A program made the translations under genes and the position numbers. A DNA stretch of 64,000 nucleotides, taken from positions 434,001-498,000 of the forward strand of contig CAWAMS010000004.1 of NCBI GenBank assembly GCA_963783245.1, read 5' to 3'. Every line of letters begins with the position of its first letter. Position 1 is the stretch's first letter. The DNA comes from Bog-473 sp963783245. Lineage in GTDB: Bacteria > Actinomycetota > Acidimicrobiia > Acidimicrobiales > RAAP-2. Below, piece by piece: positions 43,289 through 53,151 of this stretch. The notes under the pieces were generated by a model. The model was not told the origin of the DNA and did not search any database. It was given only the letters and a program-made list of their open reading frames with translations.

Positions 43289-44883
43289 ATGGATGCACTG
43301 GACGCCCTCAGTGGTGCGCTCGATCTGTTGGCCGGGTCCGACCCGTTCTCTTTGAGCGACCGCGAGTCGGTGCTGCGGCTCGAAAAGGAACTGGGTCGGC
43401 TCAGTTGTGTGACGAGCAAGGCCGTGGCCGGATTCGCCGAGGGGGGCGAATGGGCGGCCGACGGGGCCCAGAGTGCGGCGGCGTGGATCGCCACGTGTTG
43501 TCACCTCCCCCTGGGTGAGGTCAGAGCGCACCTGCGCCGGGGCCGGGCCCTGCCCTCTATGCCCGTGGTGGCCGAGGCGTTCTCTTCGGGGTCGATCGCC
43601 CCGGCCCATGTCGACGTGCTGGTCAAAGCGGCCAAGGCGGCGACCGGGACCGACCCGCAGGCCTTCGCCCGCTGTGAAGCGGCGCTGGTGCAGGCGGCCG
43701 AAGAGCTCGGCTTTCGGGCCTTTGGCGACGCCGTGACCTATTTCACCCAGATGGCCGACCCCGACGGGGCCGAAGAAGCCGACCTGGCCCGCCGGGCCCG
43801 GCGTGACGCCTATGTGGTCGGAGTCCATCAACGGGATGTACCTCTTGGGCGCGCAACCTCGACCCGGTCTCAGGGGCCATCGTGGCGAGCGAGTTCGCCC
43901 GGATCGAACAGGACCTCTTCGAGGCCGAGTGGGCGGAGGCCAAAGAGGCCCTCGGGCGTGACCCCAAGGTGGGTGAGCTGGCCCGGACCCCGGCGCAGCG
44001 CCGCGCCGACGCCCTGGTCGAGATGGCGGTGCGCTCCAAGGGGGCCAACGCGACGGACCGGCGTCCCGAGCCCCTCTTCAGCGTCTTGGTGGGTTATGAG
44101 GCCCTCCATGGGCGCATCAGCCGGATCGAAGGGGGGCCCATCGTCAGCCCCGGTGCGCTGTTGCCCTGGTTGAAGGGGGCGGACTTCGAACGCATCGTCT
44201 TTTCGCCCCGGGCCCGGATCGAGTGCTCGAAGACGGCCCGCTTCTTCACCGGGGCGACCCGCCGGGCCATTGAAGTGCGCGACCAGTGCTGCACCCACCC
44301 CTTTTGTGAGGCCCCCGCCGAGCGCTGCCAGATCGACCACGTCATCCCCTACGCCAAGGGGGGCGAGACCACCCAGGAGAACGGGCGGGTCCACTGTGGC
44401 TTTCACAACCGGCTCCGCAACCAAGGAGGCGACGACGGAGGCGACGATGAGTGTGGCGGGGACGGTACCGGGGGTGGCGGCGAGTGTGGCGGGGACGGTA
44501 CGGGGGTGGGGACGAGAGGGCCGGGGGTGGGGGCCACGAAGCCGACGACGGGCCCGACGACGAGGGTGGCCCCTAAAGGGCGAGAATGCTTCGCCCGTTA
44601 CCCGGCACCACCCGCGGCAAGCACCCGCACCGCCCGCGCAAGCACCGCACTCCTTGCGGCCCGCTGTTCACCACGCCCAACGCCCAACGCACAGCTCGCC
44701 GCTCGTCTCGGACGCGGGCTCGCTTCTGCGCGCCTCGAGGTGCTGCCCCAGGTTGGCATTCACCCAAGGTCGGTTCGATCAGGACGGCGGCGTCAAGCCC
44801 CACCTTTCGGCAACCAGCGTGAGGGAGCGAACGCGCGCCTCGTAGGAATGCATGCGGGTCGAGATCATGAACTCGTCCGCTGA
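43289..44883 (+). CDS. DUF222 / HNH endonuclease-like protein (13E12 type), frameshifted
   Basis: Actinobacterial 13E12-type protein. From ATG 43289 the DUF222 part runs M-D-A-L-D-A-L-S-G to about 43815; frame changes near 43818 and 43852 bridge E-S-I-N-G-M-Y-L-L-G-A to N-L-D-P-V-S-G-A-I. The HNH motif follows: C-x4-C in C-C-T-H-P-F-C, I-D-H-V-I-P-Y-A-K-G-G, and V-H-C-G-F-H-N-R-L-R (coding near 44280-44425). After it the sequence becomes Gly/Asp-rich and low in complexity. The last 105 bases overlap the convergent LLM gene, so the C-terminus is doubtful; another indel near 44450 would end it there. The role of this multicopy family is unclear. Confidence 0.8.
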
Positions 44884-45780
44884 GGTACGCCGCTGCAACT
44901 CGACCAGCCCTTCGAATACGGTCTCGGGCGTACCGATCAGATGGCTGGACATCGCGTCGTCAATGATGGCCAACTCGGCCGGAGTAAACGAATAGGCCTC
45001 GGCGTCTTCGGGCGAGGGGAGCAGACCCAGTCGGCCTGTACGAAGATGCAGGATGCTCAGCGCCGATGACCCGGACAGCCATGTCGCTTCGGCTTCCGTC
45101 GGTGCACACAACACGGTGACTGCAACCATGGCCCGAGGTTCGCTGTGGAGGATCGACGGGCGGAAGTGTGACCGGTAAGTCTCGAGCGCCGCATCGAGGA
45201 GCTTCGGAGCGAAGTGGTAGGCGAAGGAGAACGGGAGTCCGAGCATCCCCGACAGCTGGGCGCTGAAAAGGGACGAGCCGAGCAGCCAAACCTCGGGGAG
45301 GTACCCGCTTCCCGGTACGGCCGACGGCACAGCCGGTGGTCCCTCGTTGGGCAGGAGGTACCTGATGAGCTCGACCACGTCGTCGGGAAACGTGTCGGCG
45401 TTCATATCTTGGGCACGTCGCAGCGCGCGGGCAGTGACCTGATCCGTTCCGGGCGCTCGCCCCAGTCCCAAATCGATCCGGCCTGGATGCAGGGCTTCGA
45501 GCGTTCCGAATTGCTCGGCCACGACGAGAGGGGAGTGATTGGGGAGCATCACGCCGCCAGAGCCGACCCGCAACGTGGTGGTGGCGTTGGCCAGGTGGGC
45601 GATGAGCACAGCCGGGGCGGAGCTGGCGACCGCAGGCATGCCGTGATGCTCGGCCACCCAGAGCCGTTTGTACCCGAGTTCCTCCACGACGGTTGCCATC
45701 TTGATGGTGTCGGTCAAGGCCTGCGCGGGGGTGGATCCCGAGGCCACCGTGGCGAGGTCGAGGACAGAGAGGGGGATCAT
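44779..45780 (-). CDS. LLM-class luciferase-like monooxygenase (MsnO8-like)
   Basis: Flavin-dependent TIM-barrel oxidoreductase of 333 residues from ATG 45780 (MIPLSVLDLATVASG). It has E-E-L-G-Y-K-R-L-W-V-A-E-H-H-G with the conserved His, V-G-S-G-G-V-M-L-P-N-H, L-H-P-G-R-I-D-L-G-L-G-R-A-P-G and the late L-I-G-T-P-E-T-V. The early S-V-L-D and A-E-H-H signature is that of the 'MsnO8' group, usually FMN-dependent. It is transcribed away from the ArsR/CDF operon, with 121 bp between the starts. Substrate unknown. Confidence 0.92.
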   Translation of the reverse strand: MIPLSVLDLATVASGSTPAQALTDTIKMATVVEELGYKRLWVAEHHGMPAVASSAPAVLIAHLANATTTLRVGSGGVMLPNHSPLVVAEQFGTLEALHPGRIDLGLGRAPGTDQVTARALRRAQDMNADTFPDDVVELIRYLLPNEGPPAVPSAVPGSGYLPEVWLLGSSLFSAQLSGMLGLPFSFAYHFAPKLLDAALETYRSHFRPSILHSEPRAMVAVTVLCAPTEAEATWLSGSSALSILHLRTGRLGLLPSPEDAEAYSFTPAELAIIDDAMSSHLIGTPETVFEGLVELQRRTSADEFMISTRMHSYEARVRSLTLVAERWGLTPPS

Positions 45781-45889
45781 GACCAGTTCAACGCCGCAAC
45801 CGGCCGCCGACTTCCCGGGAGGCCAACTCGGTGTGGTCGCATCTGCGCCTCTCAGGCGGCCGAATGGACTCCGCCCCAGTGGAACTGGG

Positions 45890-45915
45890 TAATATATCTA
45901 CGTGACTACGCAGAT
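45890..45915 (+). promoter_or_regulatory. Promoter -10 and overlapping operator of the ArsR-CDF operon (leaderless)
   Basis: TAATAT at 45890-45895 is a near-consensus -10 box. It ends six bases before GTG 45902, the ArsR start, so transcription would begin at or next to the start codon (leaderless mRNA); there is no Shine-Dalgarno sequence. An 8-4-8 inverted repeat, ATCTACGT / ACGCAGAT, at 45896-45915 (one mismatch) covers the start codon and fits an ArsR-type operator. Binding there would block RNA polymerase. Confidence 0.7.
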
Positions 45916-46291
45916 AGGTGAGATAGGGGAGACCCCCTCGGAGGACGAGTTCCGATCTGCCGTGGGCATGTTGAAACTGCTCGGGGACGAGACACGGTTG
46001 CGCATCATCTGGGCCCTCCTCGACGGCGAGCACTCGGTCAATGAGCTGGCGGAGCTGGTCGGGGCGCAGTCCGCCGGGGTCTCGCAGCATCTGGCCAAGC
46101 TGCGGCTGGCGCGCCTCGTTCGCACCCGTCGTGACGGTACCCGGATCTTCTACGTGGCCGATGACGCCCACGTGCGACGGCTCGTCGAAGAGGTGCTGTC
46201 GCATGCCGACCACATCACGCGGGCGGCTCCTCCACGTATCCGCACGGACACGCCAAAGACGATCGCAGGGTCTCGTGTCCAGCAATCCTGA
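45902..46291 (+). CDS. ArsR/SmtB-family zinc (or cobalt) sensor repressor
   Basis: Winged-helix metal sensor of 129 residues from GTG 45902. The DNA-reading part is L-V-G-A-Q-S-A-G-V-S-Q-H-L-A-K-L-R-L-A. The C-terminal helix carries D-D-A-H-V-R-R-L-V-E-E-V-L-S-H-A-D-H, that is D-x-H-x10-H-x2-H, exactly the alpha-5 zinc site of SmtB/CzrA-type repressors; the arsenic-type Cys motif is absent. The next gene is a CDF metal exporter whose start overlaps its 3' end, so the pair is a classic self-regulated zinc-export operon. Confidence 0.93.
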   Translation: MTTQIGEIGETPSEDEFRSAVGMLKLLGDETRLRIIWALLDGEHSVNELAELVGAQSAGVSQHLAKLRLARLVRTRRDGTRIFYVADDAHVRRLVEEVLSHADHITRAAPPRIRTDTPKTIAGSRVQQS

Positions 46292-47393
46292 GCACGTGCA
46301 TGGTGCCAGCGGCGTATCGAGCAACGGTGCCGATGGTCAGGCTCATCGAGCCGGCGGCGACGACCACATTTCTGATGCCGGTCACGGCGACAGCCACGGC
46401 CAGAGCCAGAGCCAGAGCCAAAGCCAGAGCCAGGTCTCCGGCGAGGCTCACAGCCACAGCCACAGCCACAGCCACAGCCACAGCCACACGAGCCACACGC
46501 ACACCATCACGTCGGCGTCCGACCACAGATACCTGACGATCACGCTGACTCTCCTGGCCAGCTTCATGGTGTTCGAGGTCGTGACTGCGTTCCTCTCTCA
46601 TTCCCTGGCGCTGCTCGCCGACGCCGGGCACATGCTGGCTGATGTCGGTGCGATCGCGGGATCCCTGATCGCGCTACGACTCGCCGCCCGGCCCGAGACG
46701 GGCTCGCACACGTTCGGTATGAAGCGGGCCGAGATCATCGCGGCCGTTGGCAACGGCCTCACACTGGTCGTCGTCTCGGCGCTCGTCACGATCGAAGCGA
46801 TCGAGCGTCTCGTGCACCCCGAGACGGTGCACGGTTGGGTGTTGATCATCGTGGCGGCGATCGGTGTCGGCGTCAATCTGGTCGCCACCATGACGATGTC
46901 GAGGGCAGATCGTCGTTCCCTCAACGTGGAGGGCGCGTACCGCCACGTCCTGACGGACCTCTATGGATTCATCGGGACCGTCATTGCCGGCATCGTGATC
47001 GTCACGACCGGATTCGACCGGGCCGACCCCATCGCCTCACTGGTGGTCGTCGCCTTGATGCTCAAGGCCGCGATCGGGCTCCTGCGGCCGGGCCTTCGCA
47101 TCCTTCTGGAGGCCACGCCGGACGACATTGACCTGGAGGAGGTGCGCCGACATCTCCTCGAACTCGACGAAGTGTCCTCCGTGCACGACCTTCATGCGTG
47201 GACACTCACCTCCTCCCTGCCCATCCTCACGGCGCACGTGGTGGTCACTGACGACTGCATCACCAGCGGCGAGGTCGGCCGGGTCCTCGACCACCTGCAG
47301 AACTGTCTCGCGGGACACTTCGACGTGGAGCATTCGACGCTGCAACTGGAGGCCACCGGCCACATCGAACACGAGGTCGGCGGGCACGCATAG
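46275..47393 (+). CDS. Cation diffusion facilitator (Zn2+/Co2+ exporter) with His-rich N-terminus
   Basis: Membrane metal/proton antiporter of about 372 residues. The N-terminal 90 residues are hydrophilic, with (Q-S)n and (H-S)n runs encoded by hexanucleotide repeats (AGCCAG and AGCCAC, 46400-46510), a probable cytosolic zinc buffer. Six membrane segments follow. The transport sites appear as L-A-D-A-G-H-M-L-A-D in segment 2 and Y-R-H-V-L-T-D in segment 5. A cytoplasmic CDF C-terminal domain ends the protein (V-S-S-V-H-D-L-H-A-W). GTG 46275, overlapping the ArsR gene by 17 bp, is the likely start; a few codons later GTG 46290 is possible. Confidence 0.92.
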   Translation: MSSNPEHVHGASGVSSNGADGQAHRAGGDDHISDAGHGDSHGQSQSQSQSQSQVSGEAHSHSHSHSHSHSHTSHTHTITSASDHRYLTITLTLLASFMVFEVVTAFLSHSLALLADAGHMLADVGAIAGSLIALRLAARPETGSHTFGMKRAEIIAAVGNGLTLVVVSALVTIEAIERLVHPETVHGWVLIIVAAIGVGVNLVATMTMSRADRRSLNVEGAYRHVLTDLYGFIGTVIAGIVIVTTGFDRADPIASLVVVALMLKAAIGLLRPGLRILLEATPDDIDLEEVRRHLLELDEVSSVHDLHAWTLTSSLPILTAHVVVTDDCITSGEVGRVLDHLQNCLAGHFDVEHSTLQLEATGHIEHEVGGHA

Positions 47394-47423
47394 GCGGCGC
47401 CACGGGTTCGGTCGGGCCTGGGG

Positions 47424-48736
47424 TCACCTCGGCGGTTCGAGCGCGGCAACCAGCTCCACGTGCTCGGTCATGGGGAAGATGTCGAAGGCTCGAAGAGACG
47501 CGAGTGTCCAGCCGGCATCCAGGAGGACCCTGATGTCGCGACTGAACGATGACGGGTCGCACGAGACGTAGACCACTCGTCGCAGTGTGGAGGCGTGGCT
47601 CTGCAGGGAGGCCATGACCGCTTTTCCGGCACCTTCTCGTGCCGGATCGAGTATGACGAGGTCCGGGTGGCCGATGCCGTGCTCAATCAGGTTGGCCGTG
47701 ATGGAGGCCTGCTTGACGCGGAGCTGGGGGAGATCCTGTCCGTTGTGGACGGCGTCTGCGCATGCTCGACGATCACGCTCGACAGCCAGGACCGAACCGC
47801 GGCGTCCGACATCGCGGGCGGTCAACACCGAGAAGAGGCCGGCACCGGCGTAGAGGTCGACGACGGCGTCGCCGGGCCCGGCACCCAGCACCGTGTGGAC
47901 GGCGTCGCGCGAGTGCCGTGGCGGCGCCACGGTGCACCTGCCAGAACACGCCGGCCGAAACGCGGAACGTCACATTGGCTACCTTGGTATGGACCGCAGC
48001 CCGAGCGTTGCTGCGCGCGCCCGTTGACGACCAACCTCGCCGAGACGTCCGGCAACTGCGGCTTGACCCTGCCACTGCTCGTGCCGACTCTTTCGGCATG
48101 GCGCGGGCCGTTGCCAGTGGAGTCGACCGCAATCAGCGATTCACCGGTGTCCGGCGCCACGATGACCTCGAGCTCGTCGACCCCCACCCAATCGGCGTGG
48201 AAGGCTCCCGTTTGCAGCACCTCGTCGCAGGCAATCGGGCAGTGGTCGACCGGCTCGAGTTGGTGTGAGCGGTGACGGCGAAATCCCACCCTGTCCGGAT
48301 CGGGTCGACCGCGAGGCGGACGCGTGTGCGCCAGTCCAGCCCACTTTCGTCGTGCCGCACGGGTTCGACCACCACGTCGCGCTCGATGCCGGCCACCCGG
48401 AGGAGTTGTTCGACGATGCGCGAAGCCTTCAGTGCTCGTTGCGCGCCGAGCTCGACGTGTTGGAAGTCACAGCCGCCACAGCGACCGGGACCGGCGAACG
48501 GGCACGGTGGCGGCACACGGTCGGCTGAGGCGCGGACTATCTCGACCGCATCCGCCCGCATGAAGGACGACGTCTTCGACGTCACGTGCGCGACGCACGC
48601 GTTCTCCGGGCAGGGCATGTCGTACGAAGACGACCCGACCATCGGGAGCGCGGCCGACGCACCCGCCACCGCCGGCGATATCACCTACCTCGAGCTCGAG
48701 CAGCTCGCCCTCGTCGCTGCCGGTCACCGCCCGCAC
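47424..48736 (-). CDS. TrmA/RumA-type 5-methyluridine RNA methyltransferase, several frameshifts
   Basis: SAM-dependent RNA methyltransferase of about 435 residues. From GTG 48736 a TRAM domain (L-E-L-E-V-G-D-I-A-G-G-G, V-F-V-R-H-A-L-P-G-E) is followed by cysteines in C-P-F-A-G-P-G-R-C-G-G-C, the likely Fe-S site. The C-terminal half has the SAM motif D-L-Y-A-G-A-G-L-F and the catalytic Cys in Y-V-S-C-D-P-S-S-F. These parts lie in different frames, with switches near 48600, 48260, 47990 and 47910. Target RNA (tRNA or 23S rRNA) cannot be told. It is either a broken gene or several sequencing errors. Confidence 0.8.
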
Positions 48737-48798
48737 ACTAGGGGAGGAGAGGCGTCCCGAATTGTGGCATCCGCTCGGGCGGTTATCGTCGGATCACC

Positions 48799-49422
48799 AT
48801 GTACTCCGGCCTCTCCGAAAGCGTCACCATCGACTTTCGGATGACCCAGCTCTTTGCGCTGGTCTCCGAGGCGTTGGCGGGTGCCACGGATGCCCTGCTC
48901 GGCAACGACCGTGCCCGAGGATTGCGGGTAGTCGAGGGAGATCAGTCGGTCGACGAATTGACGGCCGAGGTCGAATTGATGGTGTGGAAGCAGATCGATG
49001 AGGGGTCCACGCCGAGTTCGACCCTGCGTCACTTGGTGGGTGTCCTGCTGATCGTGCCTGAACTGGAGCGGTCCGGCGATCTGGCGGAGCACATCGCGCA
49101 ACGTGCCGTTACCAACCTCGGCTCGAAGATGAGCCCGCTCAGTCGCGGCATCATCCAGCGGATGGCCGAGGTCGCTCTCGAGATGTGGCATGACGCCGCC
49201 GATGCCTACGGTGACCGCTCCGCCAAGGCGGACGAACTCTCCGAAGCGGACGAGGAGATCGACATCCTGCACGAGCGGCTCACCAGGGAGATCGCGGCCG
49301 AGACGATGCCGACGGCCATCGGCGCGCAAGTCACGCTCCTGGCCCGCTTTTACGAGCGGCTCGGCGATCACGCCGTCAACTTGGCCCGCCGCATCGAGAT
49401 GTTGCACGGCCCGTCGGTCTGA
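48799..49422 (+). CDS. phoU: PhoU-domain phosphate-signalling protein
   Basis: All-helical PhoU protein of 207 residues from ATG 48799. Two PhoU repeats are visible: A-L-L-G-N-D-R-A-R-G-L-R-V-V-E-G-D with V-D-E-L-T-A-E-V-E, and E-A-D-E-E-I-D-I-L-H with the metal-binding end F-Y-E-R-L-G-D-H-A-V-N-L-A-R-R. PhoU represses phosphate uptake through PstSCAB and the PhoR kinase. No pst or pho genes are nearby, so the family is certain but the exact role is not. Confidence 0.88.
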   Translation: MYSGLSESVTIDFRMTQLFALVSEALAGATDALLGNDRARGLRVVEGDQSVDELTAEVELMVWKQIDEGSTPSSTLRHLVGVLLIVPELERSGDLAEHIAQRAVTNLGSKMSPLSRGIIQRMAEVALEMWHDAADAYGDRSAKADELSEADEEIDILHERLTREIAAETMPTAIGAQVTLLARFYERLGDHAVNLARRIEMLHGPSV

Positions 49423-49468
49423 GGCCGCCGTCCAGGGCGACGACGTGCGCAGTGCCAGAATCTGCGAT

Positions 49469-49862
49469 GTGAGCGAGCGTCACCAGGTCTCTTCGGCTCT
49501 CCCTTCGAGCCGACTATCGGCTTCAGCCGTGCGCTTGCGGGTGGGCGATCGGGTATGGGTTTCGGGCACGGGGCCTGTGTGGGCCGACGGAACGTGTCCC
49601 GACGATGCCGGCAGTGCAGACACAGAGGTGCTTCGACATCATCGTGGCGGCGCTGGCCGAAGCCGGGGCGTCGCTCCGAGATGTGGTGCGCACCCGCATG
49701 TACCTCACGTCCGCCGACGATGCCGGTGCTGTCTCCGGCGTGCACGGCCAGTTGTTCTCGCAGATCCTTCCGGCGGCCACGATGGTCGTCGTGGCGGGCC
49801 TGCTCGATCCGCGTTGGAGGATCGAGATCGAAGTCGACGCGCTGCTCCGCGGAAAGCCCTGA
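49469..49862 (+). CDS. RidA/YjgF-family protein, three frameshifts
   Basis: Enamine/imine deaminase-fold protein of about 130 residues. From GTG 49469 the pieces read S-E-R-H-Q-V-S-S, then P-F-E-P-T-I-G-F-S-R-A, then V-G-D-R-V-W-V-S-G-T-G-P-V, and finally Q-T-Q-R-C-F-D-I-I-V to the end, with the conserved V-V-R-T-R-M-Y-L-T in place of the usual R-x-x-x-Y. Each join (about 49495, 49545 and 49610) is a one-base shift. Either this is a pseudogene or the stretch is badly sequenced. It follows PhoU by 46 bp on the same strand. Confidence 0.72.
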
Positions 49863-49888
49863 CCTCAGGTTCTCACAAGCCGGCCGGG

Positions 49889-51012
49889 TCAGCCCACGGC
49901 CTTGAACGCTTCCAGCCTGATGTTCTCGCCCCGGGTGTCCCCCTCAACGCCGGCCTCCATGCGGTTCATGACGTACGACACCGTGAGTTCAGCGTCCTGG
50001 TCGACCACGATGATGGACCCGCCGTAGCCACCCCAGCGGCAGCCGCGGGGTCCGAGTGGTATGTCGTCGTTGCTCAGTCCGTAGCCCATGCCGAAGCGGT
50101 TGAGTGAGCCGATGACGAGGTCGGTGCCGTTCGACTGCTCCTCGAAGATGGGGTCGGTGCCGGCAGCAGAAAGCAGCCGTACGCCGCCCGATGCACCACG
50201 GCCAGCGATCACGGACTGGACGGCGGCGACCGAGCGGGCGTTGCCGTGTCCATTCGCCGCGGGTATTTCGGCCCGGCGCCACCAGGGTTGGGTCGCCATG
50301 TTGGCGTCGAGTGGCGGATTCATGAACGTCTTGGCTGCTATCTCGGAAACCTCGATTCCCTCGAGGTTGAGCGGCGGGGGAGGGATCACGTCGGAGACAC
50401 GGCCGTCCTCGCTCTCGGGCAGCCCGATGAAGAAGTCGGCCTCCAACGGCTTCGCGACCTCTTCGGCGAAGAAGGCGCCGATCGACTTGCCGGTGATGCG
50501 GCGGACCACCTCGCCGATCAGGTATCCCTGCGTCAGGGCGTGGTAGCCGGATGCGGTGCCCGGTTCCCACCATGGTGTTTGTGCCGCCAGGGCAGATGTG
50601 CAGAACTCCCAGTCGGCCAGCCGCTCCGGCGCAATCGGCACGTCCCAGCCCGAGAGGCCGGCGGTGTGCCCCATGACATGCCGCACCTCGACGCGCTCTT
50701 TGCCGCCCTCGGCGAACTCGGGCCAATACGTCGCCACCGGCGTGTGGAAGTCGAGCTCGCCCCTGTCCGCCAGCATGAGGGCACACAGGAACGTCATCGT
50801 CTTGGTGGTCGACCACACGTTGGTGATGGTGTCGCGTTCCCACGGTGCGCTCCTGGCTTCGTCGACGAAGCCTCCCCAGATGTCGACCACAGGCTCCCCC
50901 CGCAGATAGACGGCGACGGACGCCCCGACATCACCTCCCGAGTCGAGGCTGTCGAGAGGGCCCTCCGGACCCCTTCGAATCGTGCGTCACAGGTCCCCTG
51001 CACGTCAGCCAT
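49889..51012 (-). CDS. Class C beta-lactamase-like serine hydrolase/esterase, one frameshift
   Basis: Serine hydrolase of the beta-lactamase/EstB fold, about 373 residues. The N-terminus from ATG 51012 (MADVQGTCDARFEGVRRA) joins, by a shift near 50958, to G-A-S-V-A-V-Y-L-R-G-E-P-V-V-D-I-W-G-G. The catalytic S-x2-K is in W-S-T-T-K-T-M-T-F, and the tyrosine motif Y-H-A-L-T-Q-G. Members with the D-I-W-G-G start are usually esterases without a signal peptide rather than secreted antibiotic hydrolases, which fits here. It converges with the RidA gene. Confidence 0.88.
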
Positions 51013-51113
51013 GCTGCTGCCCCCTTCGGTACGTGAAAGTGTCGATCAACTCTGCAACCTATGCACACGAAGCGCTGTCCGCCACCGCTCCGTCGCGTAC
51101 GGGCGGCGGCCGC

Positions 51114-52861
51114 CTACACGACCGATTCGTGGATCTCCCCTCCCGGAACGAGTTCCAATCGGCGCCCCAGTCCGACCGTCTCGAGCAGACGGCGGTCATG
51201 GGAGACGAGGAGCAGTGTCCCGTCGAAGTTCTCCAGTGCGGACTCCAGCTGCTCGATGGCGGGGAGGTCCAGGTGGTTCGTGGGCTCGTCGAGTACCAGG
51301 AAGTTGACCCCCAGGGCGGCGAATGCAGCCAGCTCGGCCCGGGTCCGTTCACCCGGCGAAAGCGACCACGCCTGGCGGGTCGCGGCCTCGGCGCCCAGCC
51401 CGAACTTGGCCAAGAGCGACCGGGCCTCGGAGAGCGTGGAGCCGGTCGTCCGCATCAGGGCGTCCACCACGGTCTCGGTTGCCCGTTGGCTCTCGTGGTC
51501 CCCGCCGCCACTGCCGCCACTGCCGCTACGCCGCCACTGCCAGCGTCGCCACCGCGCCACCCAGCAATCGCCGGTCCTGGCCCAGTTCGCCGACCACGAC
51601 GCTCGGACCGATCCAGCGGGTGCCGCCGGCCAGCGGGAGCCGACCCAGGATCGTCTCCACCAACGTGGTCTTGCCCGATCCGTTGGGGCCGACCAGGGCG
51701 AGCCGGTCGGCCCACCCGATCTCCAGGGAGAGCGGACCCAACCTGAAGGCGCCCACGTTCCATGACCGCATCCTCCAGCCGCACCACCACGGCGCCGGAA
51801 CGGGGCGCCTGCTCGATGGAGAACCGGAGGTCCCATCCCTCCCAGGGCTTCTCCACGACGTCGAGCGCCTCCATCGCCCTCTCGGTGCGGCGGGCCCGCG
51901 AGGCCAACTTCTCCGTCTTGTTGATGCGGAAGTCCCGCTGGGCCTTGTCGTTGTCCCTGGGGTTGCGCTTTTCCCTCGAGACGCCCGAGGTCGCCCACTG
52001 CCGCTCCCGCTGTGCCCGCACCCGCAGGTCGCGGCGGTTCGCTTCGTAGGTGGCGTAGGCCTCGGTGGCATGCGACAGAGCGGCCGCCCGCTCGGCCTGA
52101 TAGCCGGACCAGCCGCCTCCGTAGAGCTGGCCCGTGTGGTGGTGCTCGTCGAGCTCGAGCACGTCGGTCACCGCACCATCGAGAAAGGCCCGATCGTGCG
52201 AGACGATGATCATGCCGCCCCGGCGGTTGGCCACAAAGGACTCGAGGCGGCGCAGGCCGTCGAAGTCCAGATCGTTGGTCGGCTCATCGAGCAGGGTCAG
52301 GTCGAAGCGAGACAGGACGACCACGGCCAGCGCCAGGCGCGCCTCCTGTCCACCCGAGAGGGTGGCCACCTCGCTGTCCGCCAACGCGGCTCCGAGGCCC
52401 ACCTCCTGCAGGGTGGTGGAGAGGCGGGCATCGAGGTCTCCGGCCGCCAGCGATTCGTAACGGGCCAGGGCGACGGCGTAGCGGTCGTTGTCGGAGGGCC
52501 CACCTCCACTGAGGTTGGCCGCCGCGTCGGCCAGTTCTGCTTCGGCGGCGGCGACCCCTGTCCGTCGATTGACCGCCTGGCGCACGGTCTCGCCAGGCAG
52601 TGAGGACTGCTCCTGGGCCAGGTAGCCGACGGTGGCTGTGGGTGGGTCGACGCGCACGGTGCCCGAGAGCGGAGTGAGGAGGCCGGCCAGAATCTGCAGC
52701 AGCGTCGACTTGCCGACACCGTTGGGGCCGACCACGCCGAGGCAGGTCTCGGGGCTGAGGGTGACCGACACCTGATCAAGGACGGTGCGGCCGCCGCGTT
52801 CGAAGGTGATGTCGCGGGCGACGAGCGTCGCCAGAGAGGAAGGCGAAAAAGGGGATGGCAT
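51114..52861 (-). CDS. ABC-F family ATPase, frameshifted
   Basis: Soluble protein with two ABC ATPase domains and no membrane part, about 580 residues. Domain 1: Walker A G-P-N-G-V-G-K-S-T, signature L-S-G-G-Q-E-A-R-L-A-L, Walker B L-T-L-L-D-E-P-T-N-D-L-D. Domain 2: G-P-N-G-S-G-K-T-T, S-L-S-P-G-E-R-T-R-A, V-L-D-E-P-T-N-H-L-D. The charged linker between them is E-K-L-A-S-R-A-R-R-T-E-R. A run of three C at 51752-51754 has one base too many, and a second shift lies in a Gly-coding microsatellite near 51520-51545. ABC-F proteins act on the ribosome; antibiotic protection is one possibility. Confidence 0.9.
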
Positions 52862-53151
52862 GAGGGTCTCCGGAACCGAGGGTCGACGAACAGGAAGCAG
52901 AACGGACGCAGAACGGACGCACGGTGGCTCGGAATTACCTCACCCCGCCAGCGTAGCCAGCCGGGACCGGTGGCCGTCGACGGCGCCGCGGACGCCGACA
53001 TTGCGGCGGTGCACCCCTCGGCGCTCGACTTGGGCGTTTCGGGTATCCCCTCTAATCTCACCGGGCCTTAGTTCGCATTGCCGGCCACGCGTGCGGACCG
53101 CAGCGGCCACACCGCAGCGACCGAGTCATCACCTCGAGGGGGGCACTCACC

